A stretch of 64,000 nt of DNA from positions 1 to 64,000 of the forward strand of contig MU832083.1 of the NCBI GenBank assembly GCA_029204225.1, read 5' to 3'. Position numbers and translations under genes: made by a program. The notes beneath the pieces were generated by a model that was not told where the DNA came from, did no database searches, and was given only the letters and a program-made list of their open reading frames with translations. The stretch comes from Diphasiastrum complanatum. Lineage: Eukaryota > Streptophyta > Lycopodiopsida > Lycopodiales > Lycopodiaceae. Each line of letters opens with the position of its first letter. The stretch's first letter is position 1. Positions 47,538-58,500 of this stretch are shown piece by piece.

Positions 47538-50500
47538 AGGTGCAACAATTGGTGATCACATCACAAAGGTCAAGGACCTTATGGACCAACTTGCTTCAGT
47601 TGGAGAGACAGTAAGTGACAGGAGTATTGTCCCCATAGTCTTGAATAGCTTGTCATTCAACTATCAAGATTATGTGATGTCCCTTTCTGCTAGGGACAAA
47701 CTCCCAACCTTTGGGGAGTTATGTGGTCTTCTTTCACAGGAGGAGATGAGGAGAAAGAACCTTTCTGAAAGGGAAGATAATCCAAAACATGCATTTAATT
47801 CTAAGAAGAAGCATAACTTTTAGAAGAAAGGCAAAGGGAAAAACTCAATGCAAAGCTTGGAGCAACAGGTGTCCAAGTTACAGGTTGGAGAGGAGTCAAG
47901 CACCAATTCCTCATCTACACCCAAGAGAAAGGGTAACTGCAAATATTGTGGCAAGTATGGGCATTTCGTTTTGAATGCCGAAAGAGGCAAAGCGATCAGA
48001 AGAAGGGAAAGAACCAGCAGTGTCACTTTGTTTGACAAAGTTGTAGGGGAGGAGCAATCTGGAGGGCTTGATCTATTCACCGCAGCCCTATCATTTGAAT
48101 CCACGTTTGGTGGATGGTACATTGATTCTGGAGCCTCAAAGCACATGACACCTCATAGACATTGGTTCAACACCTATGAGGAGACAGGAATGGTCAACAA
48201 GTATGCCTTGGAGATAACTCTCCGCATGAGGTGAGGGGCAAAGGCACAGTTCCAGTGCAGCTGTCATCAGGAGAGGTGAAGGTAATCAAGAGTGTGTTGC
48301 ATGAACCAGGGTTGGATAAGAACTTGCTATCTATTGGTGCCATTACCAAACAAAACATGTTGGTGGAGTTTGACGAATCTACCCGTTAAAAGACAAAGAT
48401 CAAAGCTTTAAGGTGGTATCCAAGGGAATGCAAGAAGGGGGTCTTTACAAGCTTTACACAACCATTCCTTGCGAAGAGGCCTTGTCAGCAAGAAATTCTA
48501 ATCAGGACAAGCTTTGGCACGAGAGGTACGGTCATTTGAGCTATCAAAGTTTACAAGTTTTGAAAAAGCACAAAGGGCATTCTTGAGCTTGTGCATTCAG
48601 ATTTGTGCAGTCTCATGCAGACTAGATCAGCAGGGGGGGATACTATCTCATGACCTTCGTAGATGATTTCTCACGGAAGGTATGGGTCTATTTTCTGAAG
48701 CTGAAATCTGAAGCGTTCAAATACTTCAAACAGTGGAAAGCTTTGGTGGAAAACCACACAGGGAAGAGGCTAAAGACTTTCAGGTCAGATAAGGGTGGTG
48801 AGTATATTTCTGATGAGGTCAAAGATCTTTGCAACGCATGTGGGATAAAGAGACAGTTTGCCGCTCCACATACACCGCAGCAGAACGACGTGGCTGAGCG
48901 GAAGAACAGTCTATAGTTGAGTGTGCGAGGAGCATGCTCAAGGCAAAGGGGTTGCCAAATTCCTTTTGGGCGGAAGCGGTAGCAACAACAGGAAGAAGAT
49001 TCTAAGTCGAGACGTCATCTTTGATGAAGAGCATTCACCCAAAATATAGGAGCAGGAGAAAGATGGAACTTTTGAGTTCCTACCCTTGATTGATTCCACG
49101 GATGAGGATCCTAGTCTAGAGCCCTGTGAGCCTCAAGAGCAAGTGCAACAACAGGTGCTTGAACATGCTAGTTCGAGACCTCAATTTGGCCAAGTACCGG
49201 AAGCTGAAATTGGGGACAAACGGAAGACTAAGACAGTACCATGGGATACGTGGTCACCATCCACATTGCCTACCGCTAGGAAGAACCTACCTAGGTGGTA
49301 TTGGGAAACAATCAAAGAGGGTCAAATGATGGAAGAAGGAGAGAGCAGTGAACAGGGTGCCAGAAGATCTCTTAGGTCTCATGAGAGCTAACTTTGCTCT
49401 TATGTCCACTATTCTGGATGCAGATGAGCCACAGTTCTTTCACGAAGCCGTGAAGGAAAAGGTATGGTGTCGAGAATGACACATGGGAGCCCACTACATT
49501 GCCAGAAGGGAAGCAACCAATAGGTTGCAAGTGGGTCTATAAGACCAAGTTTCATGCCAATGGAACAGTGGACAAGTACAAGGCAAGGTTGGTGGCGAAA
49601 GGCTACGCCCAGCAGGAGGGGCTAGACTATGATGAGACATTCGCACCCGTTGCCAAGATGACATCTGTCAGGACCGTTTTGGCCTTAGCCTCATATTTTG
49701 ATTGGGATGTCCATCAAATGGATGTCAAGAGTGCCTTTCTAAATGGGCACCTACAGGAGGAGGTTTACATGGAACAACCGCAGGGGTTTGAGATAACAGG
49801 CAAGGAGAATATGGTTTGCAGGCTTAGAAAAGCCTTGTATGGGCTCAAACAGGCGCCAAGGGCTTGGTATAGCCGAATTGACGAGTACTTTGCAAGGCAA
49901 GGGTTTGAGAAGAGTAAGTCTAATTGCAATCTTTATGTCTTCAGGGAAGGTGAAGACTTTGTTGTTGTTGTGCTCTATGTGGAAGATCTACTCATCATAG
50001 GAAGCAATAAGAAGCTTATTGCTTGTTTAAAAAAAAATCTTTCTAGTGAGTTTGAGATGAAAGATTTGGGTTTGCTACACTATTGCCTAGGAGTTGAAGT
50101 TTGGAAAAGGAAGCGTTGTCTTTTTATCTCTCAGGAAAAGTATGCACAGAAATTTTTGAAGAGGTTTAACATGCAAGAAAGCAAACCAATTAGCACACCC
50201 ATGGATGCAAGCAACAAGCCATCAAGAGATGACGGTCCGCATTTGCAGATGAGACTCTCTATCACCAATTAGTGGGCAGCCGAATTTACCTTACTACCAC
50301 CAGGCCAGATATTGCTTATGCGGTTGGGATCACGAGTCAATTTATGAGTAAGCCTACCGAAGCACATTGGAAGGCAGCTAAGCGGATCCTACGATATGTG
50401 AGAGGGACGATGACTTATGGGATTGGATACACTGATGATGGAGACCTTCAGTTGGAAGGATATTTAGATTCTGATTGGGCAGGTGATAGAGACAATCGAA

Positions 50501-50928
50501 GATCGACGACAGGCTATTGCTTTAGCCTAGGTTCAGGGGCTTTATCATGGTGCAGCAAGAAGCAGCCCACTATTGCCCTATCATCTACCGAAGCTGAGTA
50601 CAGGGTGACTACGAGGTCCACCTGTGAAGCCATTTGGATACGTCGTCTACTTGAGGACATGCAGATTGCTCAAGTAAGACCTACATTGTTGCATTGTGAT
50701 AACCAAAGCTGCATTCAGCTTGCGAAAAATCCAGTCTACCATGCACGGACGAAGCACATAGAGGTGGACTAGCACTTCATACGGGAGAAAGTGCACAGTG
50801 GGGAGATCGAGCTAGTTTATTGCGACACCAACGACCAGATAGCTGATATCTTTACTTAACCACTTAGTAAAGATAAATTCAGAACTTTGTTGGGTGTCAG
50901 TTTGAATAAAATTGTCATTAAGGGGGGG
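47538..50928 (+). pseudogene. Copia D gag-pol
   Basis: Plus-strand Ty1/copia polyprotein. Gag is 5'-truncated (DHITKVKDLMDQLASVG; a zinc knuckle CKYCGKYGHF with its last Cys lost to a frame change near 47,975). Protease has WYIDSGASKHMT. Part of integrase is present (FRSDKGGEYISDE, PHTPQQNDVAERK), followed by a deletion. The RT-RNase H region at 49,499-50,772 is almost entirely open (CKWVYKTKFHANGTVDKYKA, MDVKSAFLNGHL, YGLKQAPRAWY), but the catalytic YVDD reads YVED. RNase H has STEAEYR and HARTKHIEVD. A short frame break lies at 50,272. It ends at a polypurine tract, AAGGGGGGG (50,919-50,927). Confidence 0.88.
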
Positions 50929-51280
50929 TGTTGAAGAGTAATGCCTATTTTACCCCTTTGGCTAAGCACTAATTTAGTTGTAAGTTGTACATAACTCATG
51001 GGGCATGTTATTAATTAAATGCATGAGACCCCCCCCCTTTTTGTAAGTTGAGTAAATTAGTGCAAGTGAGTAGCTCACTCCTATGGTTGACACCTAGACT
51101 TTCTATGCATGTATCTGATGATGTGCTTGCCTCACAAGGGACTTGGAGGACCCACACCCTCCTATCTCTCTCTAGCAATTCATTTTCTCTTCTAACTTTT
51201 GGTGTTGTGAGGTGCTTATGCAATTCTCCTTGTATATGATGTTTTCCATAGCTAGGTTTCTCAAGCTTTCATAGTTGATC
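50929..51280 (+). mobile_element. Copia D 3' LTR
   Basis: The LTR starts TGTTGAAGAG directly after the polypurine tract. It contains a C-run (51,029-51,037) and a pyrimidine-rich part. The right border is not certain: gypsy sequence on the other strand is readable from about 51,285, and no 5' LTR copy is in view for comparison. Confidence 0.6.
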
Positions 51281-51284
51281 TAGT

Positions 51285-52165
51285 ATTGAAGTTAAGATAC
51301 TCCATAGCTGGGTCTTGCAATTCATCAAAAAGCCGTAAACACACATACGCCAAGACCCATCCTTCTTTTTCACTAGAATGATCGGCGAGGCAAAAGGTGA
51401 GAAGCTAGGTCTGATCTTCCCATGTGCAAGATAACCCTTTAGCATCTTCCTCACCTCCTCTTCCTCTCTCAAACTCATTATATAAGGTGGTCTATATTTT
51501 AGGACAGGATCCGGGAATAAGCTCAATCTTATGATCAACATTTCTATTAGGCGATAATGCAGATGGCAAATCATCAGTAAAACTCATTTGCAAACTCACT
51601 CCTAATTTCACGGTTTAGGTTAGCTGAAGTATTGTCTTGCACTTGCCACAAGCTACTCTCACTAGTACTGGTAGTCATATCCAATAGAATACAAACATAC
51701 ATACTTGAGGAGCCGTGTCCACCTTCCGCACCACATAAACATTCATCAATCGAAGAACATCAGGATTAGCTTCTTGCGAGATCTCTTCTACTTCCATTGG
51801 CTGCTGCTACTTGAAGATTATAAATGGTTCTCATTTGGTTACGTGGACATTCCTTGCACCGATGTTGTCCCAAGCATCCAAAGCATAGATTCTCTCTTGG
51901 TCCTGTGGCGACAACATAGAGCATTGACCCCCTTGGGCATTAGGCCACCCATACAACCCTTTGCCTTTCGGAGCACCAACCGCTTTACCTTTTTGGCCAC
52001 CTGGGGCTTGCCCTTGTCCTTGCCCTTGCCATTGGCCTTTGAACTTCTTGAATTTGCGCTTACAAGGCATTTGGCTCCCTTCAGCTTGACCACCCGTGTT
52101 CCCACAGCTGGTTCTATTGGGGAAACGTGTGGAGGATCAGAATTTGATTTCCCTCGGTGTCATAC
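51285..52165 (-). pseudogene. Gypsy fragment: gag end and RT start
   Basis: Minus strand. First a Gly/Gln/Lys-rich nucleocapsid-like stretch (52,070-51,831: KRKFKKFKGQWQGQGQGQAP), then protease-RT linker remnants, then the RT start (51,574-51,269: [39 protein letters not shown]). The RT then breaks after MCVYGF. The family is close to the element at 52,836-56,460 ([29 protein letters not shown]), but the nucleocapsid differs. Confidence 0.75.
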
Positions 52166-52199
52166 GCTGCACCAGATCACGTAGGCATGCACAAACACG

Positions 52200-52833
52200 A
52201 TAGAGTTGCGGAAGCGAAAAGAGTAGATAATCCGATAAATCAATAAGAGGTTAGACAGAACATAAAGAGCGAAGCATGCAACACTGACAAAAATCTGACG
52301 AAATCGATTCAGATTGATGTACAAAAATACAAGTCAGATGAAGCACAAAACAATTGCAGGGAAACCGTTAGAGTCCAGTTACGACTCTATCATGACCTCG
52401 GCACGGCCGGTTACCAAAGGGCCTGAGGCCAAGTATTGGCAAGGGCCAGTGACCGAGGAGGACATCTGTCCCAAGTTGGGACCGGTGCGTCACGAGCAGT
52501 GACCCGGTGTGGCCGCCTGACAAGTTGTCAGAGATGCGATGTGTCTTGACCGTCGGGACCCTAGTCGTCAGTGACGAGATGCTAGTTGGCAAGTAGTCGG
52601 GGTGACCAAGAGGGTCACAGGTCTTTGGCGGGGCAAGGGGGTGGTACCCTCTGAGTCACTCAGTATTCACAGGTCACAAGGGCTAGGCATGCCAAGTGGA
52701 CTGATCACCCACAAGTGGATGTGCCAGTTGACGGGAATAGCAGGTAGGACTCGAGGGGGGGCCTATGGTTGGGAGGTTCATTCTACACACCGGCTTCTAG
52801 GATTCACGAGCTTGGAGAGACTGGCTTGTGACA
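52200..52833 (+). mobile_element. Probable 5' LTR of gypsy E
   Basis: G-rich sequence that ends TGTGACA two bases before the primer binding site at 52,836. The 3' end is therefore well placed; the 5' border is not, as no 3' LTR partner is seen. No ORF here has coding motifs. Confidence 0.45.
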
Positions 52834-52835
52834 AT

Positions 52836-52848
52836 TGGTATCAAAGCC
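52836..52848 (+). promoter_or_regulatory. Gypsy E primer binding site
   Basis: TGGTATCAAAGCC is complementary to the 3' end of initiator tRNA-Met. It is followed by a duplicated GTTCTAGAGAGAGAAA word (52,850 and 52,872) and a leader of about 800 bases without a gene. Confidence 0.85.
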
Positions 52849-53652
52849 TCGTTCTAGAGAGAGAAAACGTCGTTCTAGAGAGAGAAAGTGTAGAAATTGT
52901 CAAATTTTGCTTGTTTTTGAAGGATTTTTGAGGGAGAAAACGTGGGAGACAAATTGGAGAAGAAAGGTGGGCCTCCAACGCTGATCTACACATCTTTTCA
53001 AAGTTGTTTCAACGATTTCAAGCAGGGAAAATTGGGCATACTCTGTTCCTACAACTCCAGCGCATTTTTTCAGAAGGATTTTCGCTCATAACTTTCCGGA
53101 ACCTTCTCAGATCCTGATCAGATTTTGGGAGCATGTTCCTAGTATCCATAGTGATCCTATAGAGCCATCATACGCCGGTTTTGGAGTAGATTTGCCTCTA
53201 TTTCACTAAAAAGTCGGTTTCCAAGCAAAAAACAGGTCAGTTTTTTGGATTGGGCATAACTTCTCCGATTTATCTCCGATTTCTGCTGTTAAGGTTTCAG
53301 ATTGGGCCTAGTAGGAGGGCAACCTACTGCCAATTGACCATTCGTAAAAAGCTTTTGCCGTTTGGAAGAAATTCAATGTCAAACAGCCCGCTTTTTTCCT
53401 ATTTTTTTTTACTTTCAAGCCGATTTGGTGCCCAAAAACAGTTTTTTACCGACTTTTGTACCAGCGTAGGACGCAAGGGAAGTACTACCTGTCCTTGGCT
53501 TTGTGTTTTCCCCAAAGTTTTATTACTTTCCAATTGCCTTTTGTCTTTTTCAATTCTAAATTGTCAATAAGCTGAACATTTCTTTTTCCTGACTGTGTTT
53601 CAATAAGTGCATTTTCTAGCTTGATTCCATGCTGTCTCTGTATTGGTTCATA

Positions 53653-54830
53653 ATGGAAGATGATAGAGTTGATATTCCGCTTAGTCCACCCGTTGCTCTT
53701 CCATCACCACCACCCAGCCCTGTGCTTAGTCCTGCCCATAATCCGCCTACAGTGGCTGCCCGTTCGCCTGCTAGTACTTCCCCTTCTGTGCAAGCTCACA
53801 TGGATAGTGTGGAAAAGACCGCCGCAGAGATGCGAGCGATGATGGTAGCTGGTAGTTATGCGTCTTCCTCGCAATATGCTCCACCTTATCCGTCTTCTGT
53901 TGTTTGTCCTATGTCTTCCTCGCAGTATGCTCCACCTTATCCGTCTTCTGTTGTTTGTCCTATGTTACCTCCACTCTATCCAGAAGACAAAGATATTAAA
54001 CCTACCCGTTTCGCTGGAACCACTCCCCAAAGCAATACTGATATCGTAGATCAGTGGTTGCATAAGTGGGAAAAGTATTTTGATTTGAAACGGTCCCCAA
54101 CTGATGAGGGTTGGCGGGTCCGCAAAGCTGCTTACCATTTCACTGATTTTGCTGACAGGTGGTGGCGCAAGTTGTTGAAGTCTAATCAGGCTCCATCCAC
54201 CTGGCTTGAGTTTAAGCGAGCTTTCAGAGCTCAGTTTATTCCTCCACATGAGCATGTGCGTGCGACGGATGCTTGGCTTTTGCATCGTCAGAGGCAGTAC
54301 ATGGTGCAGGAACTGATAGGTATCGTGAGACACTTATCAAGATTCCGAAAGAGATTCCCGAGTGGCTGGTAGTCCACAAGTTCATATTTGGCCTTCGTGA
54401 AGAGTTGAGACCTTCAGTGCTTAATGAAAGGTGCAAGACCTTAGAAGAGGCAGTTGCTACAGCTCTCAACTTTGAAGGTAATGTGCGCACCAAGGCTGAA
54501 TCTGGAGCGCCAAGCTGGCCTCAGAAGAAGGGTTCGCGAAAGTCTGGCCAAGCTGGTCAAAAAGGCTTTTCGCAGAAGGATCCTATCCAGATGCAGCAGA
54601 TGTTGAAGCGCAAGGTGGGATCTCGCTCGTCGTGCTTACGACAAGTCTCCCCTCAGTCCTGAGCAAAAGGAAAAGGCCAAGAAAGACAGATTATGCTTTT
54701 TCTGTCTTGGCAAGCATCTTCTCAAAGATTTTCCTCGATGTACGGGCAAGAAGCTCCATACTATGCAACGTCAAGATGGGACAAGGATGAGGAGATTTTG
54801 GAAGACTTATTAGTTAGCGACGATGAGTAG
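53653..54830 (+). pseudogene. Gypsy E gag
   Basis: The chosen start is MEDDRVDIPLSPPV at 53,653. A Pro/Ser-rich N-part includes a 63-base tandem duplication (SSQYAPPYPSSVVCPM twice, 53,851-53,960). The gag core follows (WLHKWEKYFDL; ADRWWRKLLKSNQAP; FKRAFRAQFIP). A frameshift near 54,318 moves it to YRETLIKIPKEIPEW and LNERCKTLEEAVATALNFEG. Another frame change near 54,620 precedes a zinc knuckle, LCFFCLGKHLLKDF, in which the expected last Cys is Phe. At about 54,835 it joins the end of the protease region, so most of the protease is deleted. Confidence 0.85.
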
Positions 54831-54869
54831 GCAGCATGTATAGTTTTTCTTTCTTTTGCATGTATAAAG

Positions 54870-56460
54870 TTTGGACATGAAGGGTGGTTTGTCTCATGTT
54901 TTAAAAGGGGGGCAGACCATCTGTTGAGGGTCCTCTTGTTACCTATATGCAAATAAAGAGAATGGAGATTCAGTATTTGTGGTTGTGCTATGTGAATGTT
55001 GATTCCAGTTTTGATTCTTATGTTGGTAATAATCAGATAAGCACACTCACTAATAAACCACAAGAAGCTTCATTTACTTTTGCATCCCCTAGTGCACATT
55101 CATTTGCATTACAGCCTAGATGTGACCCAGCAAGTGAGTTGGAGAAGTCCATCCGCACGCAGTTTTAACACGTGCTAATTAGTAATATGCCAGAGGGATT
55201 GCCGCCTAGTCGGAACGTTGATCATCGTATTGAGCTCGTTCCAGGGGCAAGTCCGGTATGTAGGCCTCCTTATAGGATGAGCCTAAAAGAGGAAGAGGAA
55301 GTCAGAAAGATGTTGGAGGAGTATCTCAAGCTGGGGTACATCTGTCTGAGTTATTCACCTTTCGCCTCTCCTATTTTACTTGTTAAGAAAAAGGATGGTA
55401 GTTTTCGGATGTGTGTAGATTACAGGGGATTGAATAAGATCACTGTAAAGCACAGGTATCCGATGCCCAGGATTGATGATCTACTGGATGTGTTGCAAGG
55501 CGCAACCATTTTCAGTAAGATAGATCTCAAAAGTGGATACCATCAAATACGGATTCGAGATGAAGACGTCCAGAAGACGGCCTTCCGAACCCGTTTCGGT
55601 CATTATGAGTTTCTGGTTATGCTATTTGGGTTAACCAATGCCCAGCCACGTTCATGATGCTCATGAACGATGTCTTGCGAGACTATATGGGCAAGTTTGT
55701 CGTCAATTTTATTAATGATATATTGGTTTTTAGTAAAGCGGTCGAGGAGCATGAGGTTCATCTCAAGACCGTATTGGGCAAGTTACAAGCTTCTTTCTTG
55801 TATGCCAATGCTCAGAAGACAGAGTTGTGTAAGACTCGTGTCGAGTATTTGGGTCCCGTAGTGACAGTTGAGGGTATTTCGGTTGACCCAACCAGGTGGC
55901 TGGGGTTAAGAAGTGGCCGAGGCCTGCCGAAATACGCCAATTACAATCTTTCTTAAGCTTTTGCAAGTTCTACTGGCAGTTCGTTAGGAACTATTCCAAG
56001 ATAGCTGCTCCTTTGATGGACCAGTTACGGAAAAACATCACTGTAGATCGACGGGTTGCTGAAGCTCAACACAGGTTTGAGAACTTGATGGAGGCGCTGG
56101 CCACGGCTCCAGTTCTCAAGTTTGTTGATACCCAGAAACCGTTTGACCTAGAGACGGATGCAAGTGGCATTGCCGTAGGTGCAGGTTGAGCCAAGATGGT
56201 ATACCCGCACAAGAGCAAGAGCTGTATGTGAGTACATGCGCTCAAGGTGTGGAGACATTATTTATATGGCGCCGGGTTTTATGTGTACACAGATCATTAT
56301 ACTTTAAAGTATTTTGCACTCAGACTGATTTGTAAGGCCGCCAAGCTCGGTGGGCCGAGCTGATGCAGGAATTTCATTTGGAAATTTGCTTCTGAGGAGG
56401 GAAGGAAAATGTGGTCGCTGATGCACTATTGTTGGTACTGCCAATTGATCCACGACAGGT
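54870..56460 (+). pseudogene. Gypsy E pol: RT and RNase H
   Basis: The protease end (HVLKG...) is shared with 47,436-47,536. RT begins at about 55,190 ([18 protein letters not shown]) and reads [40 protein letters not shown] and [15 protein letters not shown] frameshift follows at 55,650, and then VNFINDILVFS, where the catalytic YFDD-type motif is FIND. Another frameshift near 55,895 precedes KKWPRPAEIRQLQSFLSF and RNase H (FDLETDASGIAVGAG, then stops). It ends at about 56,460 without integrase or a 3' LTR, joined to LINE copy 9. Clearly inactive. Confidence 0.87.
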
Positions 56461-57653
56461 TTTTCCTCTCACAAATGGGCGAAAAACAGAATGCCAAGAG
56501 TAATCCTATATATGTGGAAGAGGATGATATATAGACTCATGGATTTCAGCCAACAACAGAAAGTCACATTTCCTAATAATATCAGTAAAATCTCCTGCCG
56601 ATGATGATGATAAAAAACCATTGCAATTCCAAAAGCCAAGTCTCAAAATGGTAGGGGATCTAGGGTAGCTCCTAAACCCGGGAGCCCCAAGTTCCTAGTG
56701 TGAGAGGAGGTCAAAATATCGCGGTTTGCCGTCGATAAAAATGACCCTTTTCCCTTTTTCTTTTGCTTTGTGAATAATCTTTTTCCTTGCTAACCATTGG
56801 GTATTTGTCAAATCATCATCCATATAAATGAAAGTGCCTTTGAGTTTTGTTCTAAGCCGAAGGGCTGCATTGCGATGTTGAAGAGAGCGAAATTTGATAA
56901 AAAGAACGTTGTCATGAAATTTACTACGCCATGCCGTATCAAAACCATCAACAACATGAGATAACTTGGAAACGAGTAAATCTGTAGCTTCGTCTATTGG
57001 TTTACCGCCACTGGCAATGCCTCTTACTCTAATATTAAGAGCCTTTTTAGCTCTTCTTGCTTGTTCATCCAAAACTGTCTCCAGATTGTTATCCATCATA
57101 GAGGCTGAGATATGGGGGTGATTACCTTGTTTGAGGATCGATGTCATTTCTTCAACCTGTTTTGCAAGTGATGAGAGTTTGCTGCCCATATCATCCGGTT
57201 TGAAGATTGTTGCCCATGTTTTTGTCTCTTTGACTTGTTTTTCCAAGCAAGATATTTTGTTGGAAGTTTCGTCGGAAGGAGGTACATGTTCTGCAATCCG
57301 CTGCTTAAGATATACATTTTCTTGCTCAAGCTGCTCCACCCGTTCTTTGACACCCACGAGATCCATAACCAATTTGCTATTCGCCATTTCAAAAAAGTGT
57401 AGTTGTTTCTTAAGGCCGAGGATTTCGTTTCGGATGAAACTGATATCATAGGCATAGAGACTCTCAATAGGCTTGGAATGACTGTAATCGACTGTGGACT
57501 GATGATGCATTTCTGTGATAGCAAGTGGATTGTCAGTGAAAATAGAGGGTGCACCGGTGATGCCTTCTACTGTAGCCAGCGATGGGATTGTTGTAGGTGA
57601 AATAGCATCCCCTTCCATCTCAGATGATGGAGGAGGAGAAGAGGTGGATAAAG

Positions 57654-57655
<2 letters not shown>
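56461..57655 (-). mobile_element. LINE copy 9, 5' part with intact ORF1
   Basis: Minus strand. It starts right after the (TC)n tail of copy 8 (57,656) with a short pyrimidine-rich leader (CCCCTTTATCCACCTCTTCT), then ORF1 (57,618-56,695) and the start of ORF2 (about 56,650-56,461: LGFWNCNGFLSSSS, FLLLAEIHE, the endonuclease N-terminus). It is cut off at 56,460 against the gypsy element. It may carry the true 5' end of the family, so its leader is informative. Confidence 0.8.
56695..57618 (-). CDS. LINE ORF1 protein, coiled coil and RRM-like
   Basis: 307 codons without interruption. Start chosen at MEGDAISP, the first Met after the TC tract; the frame upstream is only the translated repeat. 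Residues about 50-175 form heptad-rich coiled-coil segments (ILGLKKQLHFFEM; GVKERVEQLEQENVYLKQRI; KISCLEKQVKE; LSSLAKQVEEM). About 185-280 is an RRM-like fold with LNIRVRGI and NVLFIKFRSLQHRN, followed by TFIYMDDDLTN and a basic helix (WLARKKIIHKAKEKGKRVIF). The order coiled coil, RRM, C-terminal DLT/S block parallels animal L1 ORF1p, an RNA-binding trimer. No CCHC knuckle is present, unlike many plant L1 ORF1 proteins. Copies 2, 3, 4 and 6 carry relics of the same protein. Confidence 0.8.
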   Translation of the reverse strand: MEGDAISPTTIPSLATVEGITGAPSIFTDNPLAITEMHHQSTVDYSHSKPIESLYAYDISFIRNEILGLKKQLHFFEMANSKLVMDLVGVKERVEQLEQENVYLKQRIAEHVPPSDETSNKISCLEKQVKETKTWATIFKPDDMGSKLSSLAKQVEEMTSILKQGNHPHISASMMDNNLETVLDEQARRAKKALNIRVRGIASGGKPIDEATDLLVSKLSHVVDGFDTAWRSKFHDNVLFIKFRSLQHRNAALRLRTKLKGTFIYMDDDLTNTQWLARKKIIHKAKEKGKRVIFIDGKPRYFDLLSH

Positions 57656-57703
<48 letters not shown>

Positions 57704-58500
57704 ATTAATGTCTTTTCCATGCCAATAGGCATATAAGACGAAAAATGACGTATCAAGACGGAAGCATGTGAAATGTATCCACGACAATAAAGAAAAGCAT
57801 ATGTACTACAACTGCAATGATAAAGTACATCTAATGAAAGAGAGTCAGACTACCAATATAAGGCAAGTGAAAATGGCACATCTCACTATCATTGAATATT
57901 GCTACTACCAAAGAAAGATGCAATGGGGAGAACGTCTGGAGGTGGTCTCGATAAGTGTTGTTGTCGTTGGCCAGGAGGTCGTCTCTGAGTAGTGGCTCTG
58001 CGGACAATACGAGGATGGGTAGTACGTTGTTTCTGGTCTCTATGTCGTGGACGGCGGTCACCGTCATCCGAGCTAAGATCCATCCGCGGTCTCCTGCGGG
58101 AGAAGAACGATGTGATATGGAGATGCGTGTCACGGTGAGTTGGTGGCTGATATAGGTCCAAGCTCATAGAGTATACATCTCTCTGACCATGAGTGCAATG
58201 CATCATGAATCATCATATGCTATAAGTGACCGCAATGTGACCGGAGCATCTCGAAAAAGACAGTGGTATCTCCCTCTGATCTCATAGTAGACTAGGCATT
58301 TGAATAGAAAGTGCTCCTTAGACTCCACCTCATACAAAGAACATAACTAGCATATCCGTTGCTCTCGTGGGATACCATGGAAACGTCCAATATCAATCTC
58401 AAGCTGATGTTATGAGACTCTAAATTGACCCAGTGTGAATCTCAGACCATAGGATAATCTGGAGTCCTGGGGTTCCCACTTGATCCATCTGATACTTCTT
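57656..58500 (-). mobile_element. LINE copy 8, ORF2 end and 3' tail
   Basis: Minus strand, 5'-truncated at about 58,500. It keeps the ORF2 C-terminal zinc block (about 58,430-58,240: GRFHGIPREQRIC, EVESKEHFLFKC, YYEIRGRYHCLF), matching the LINE at 46,230-46,380. A 3' UTR follows, then the 3' signature (57,742-57,700; stem ATGCC / GGCAT, loop TATT) and the (TC)n tail at 57,699-57,656. Copy 9 starts directly after that tail. Confidence 0.82.
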
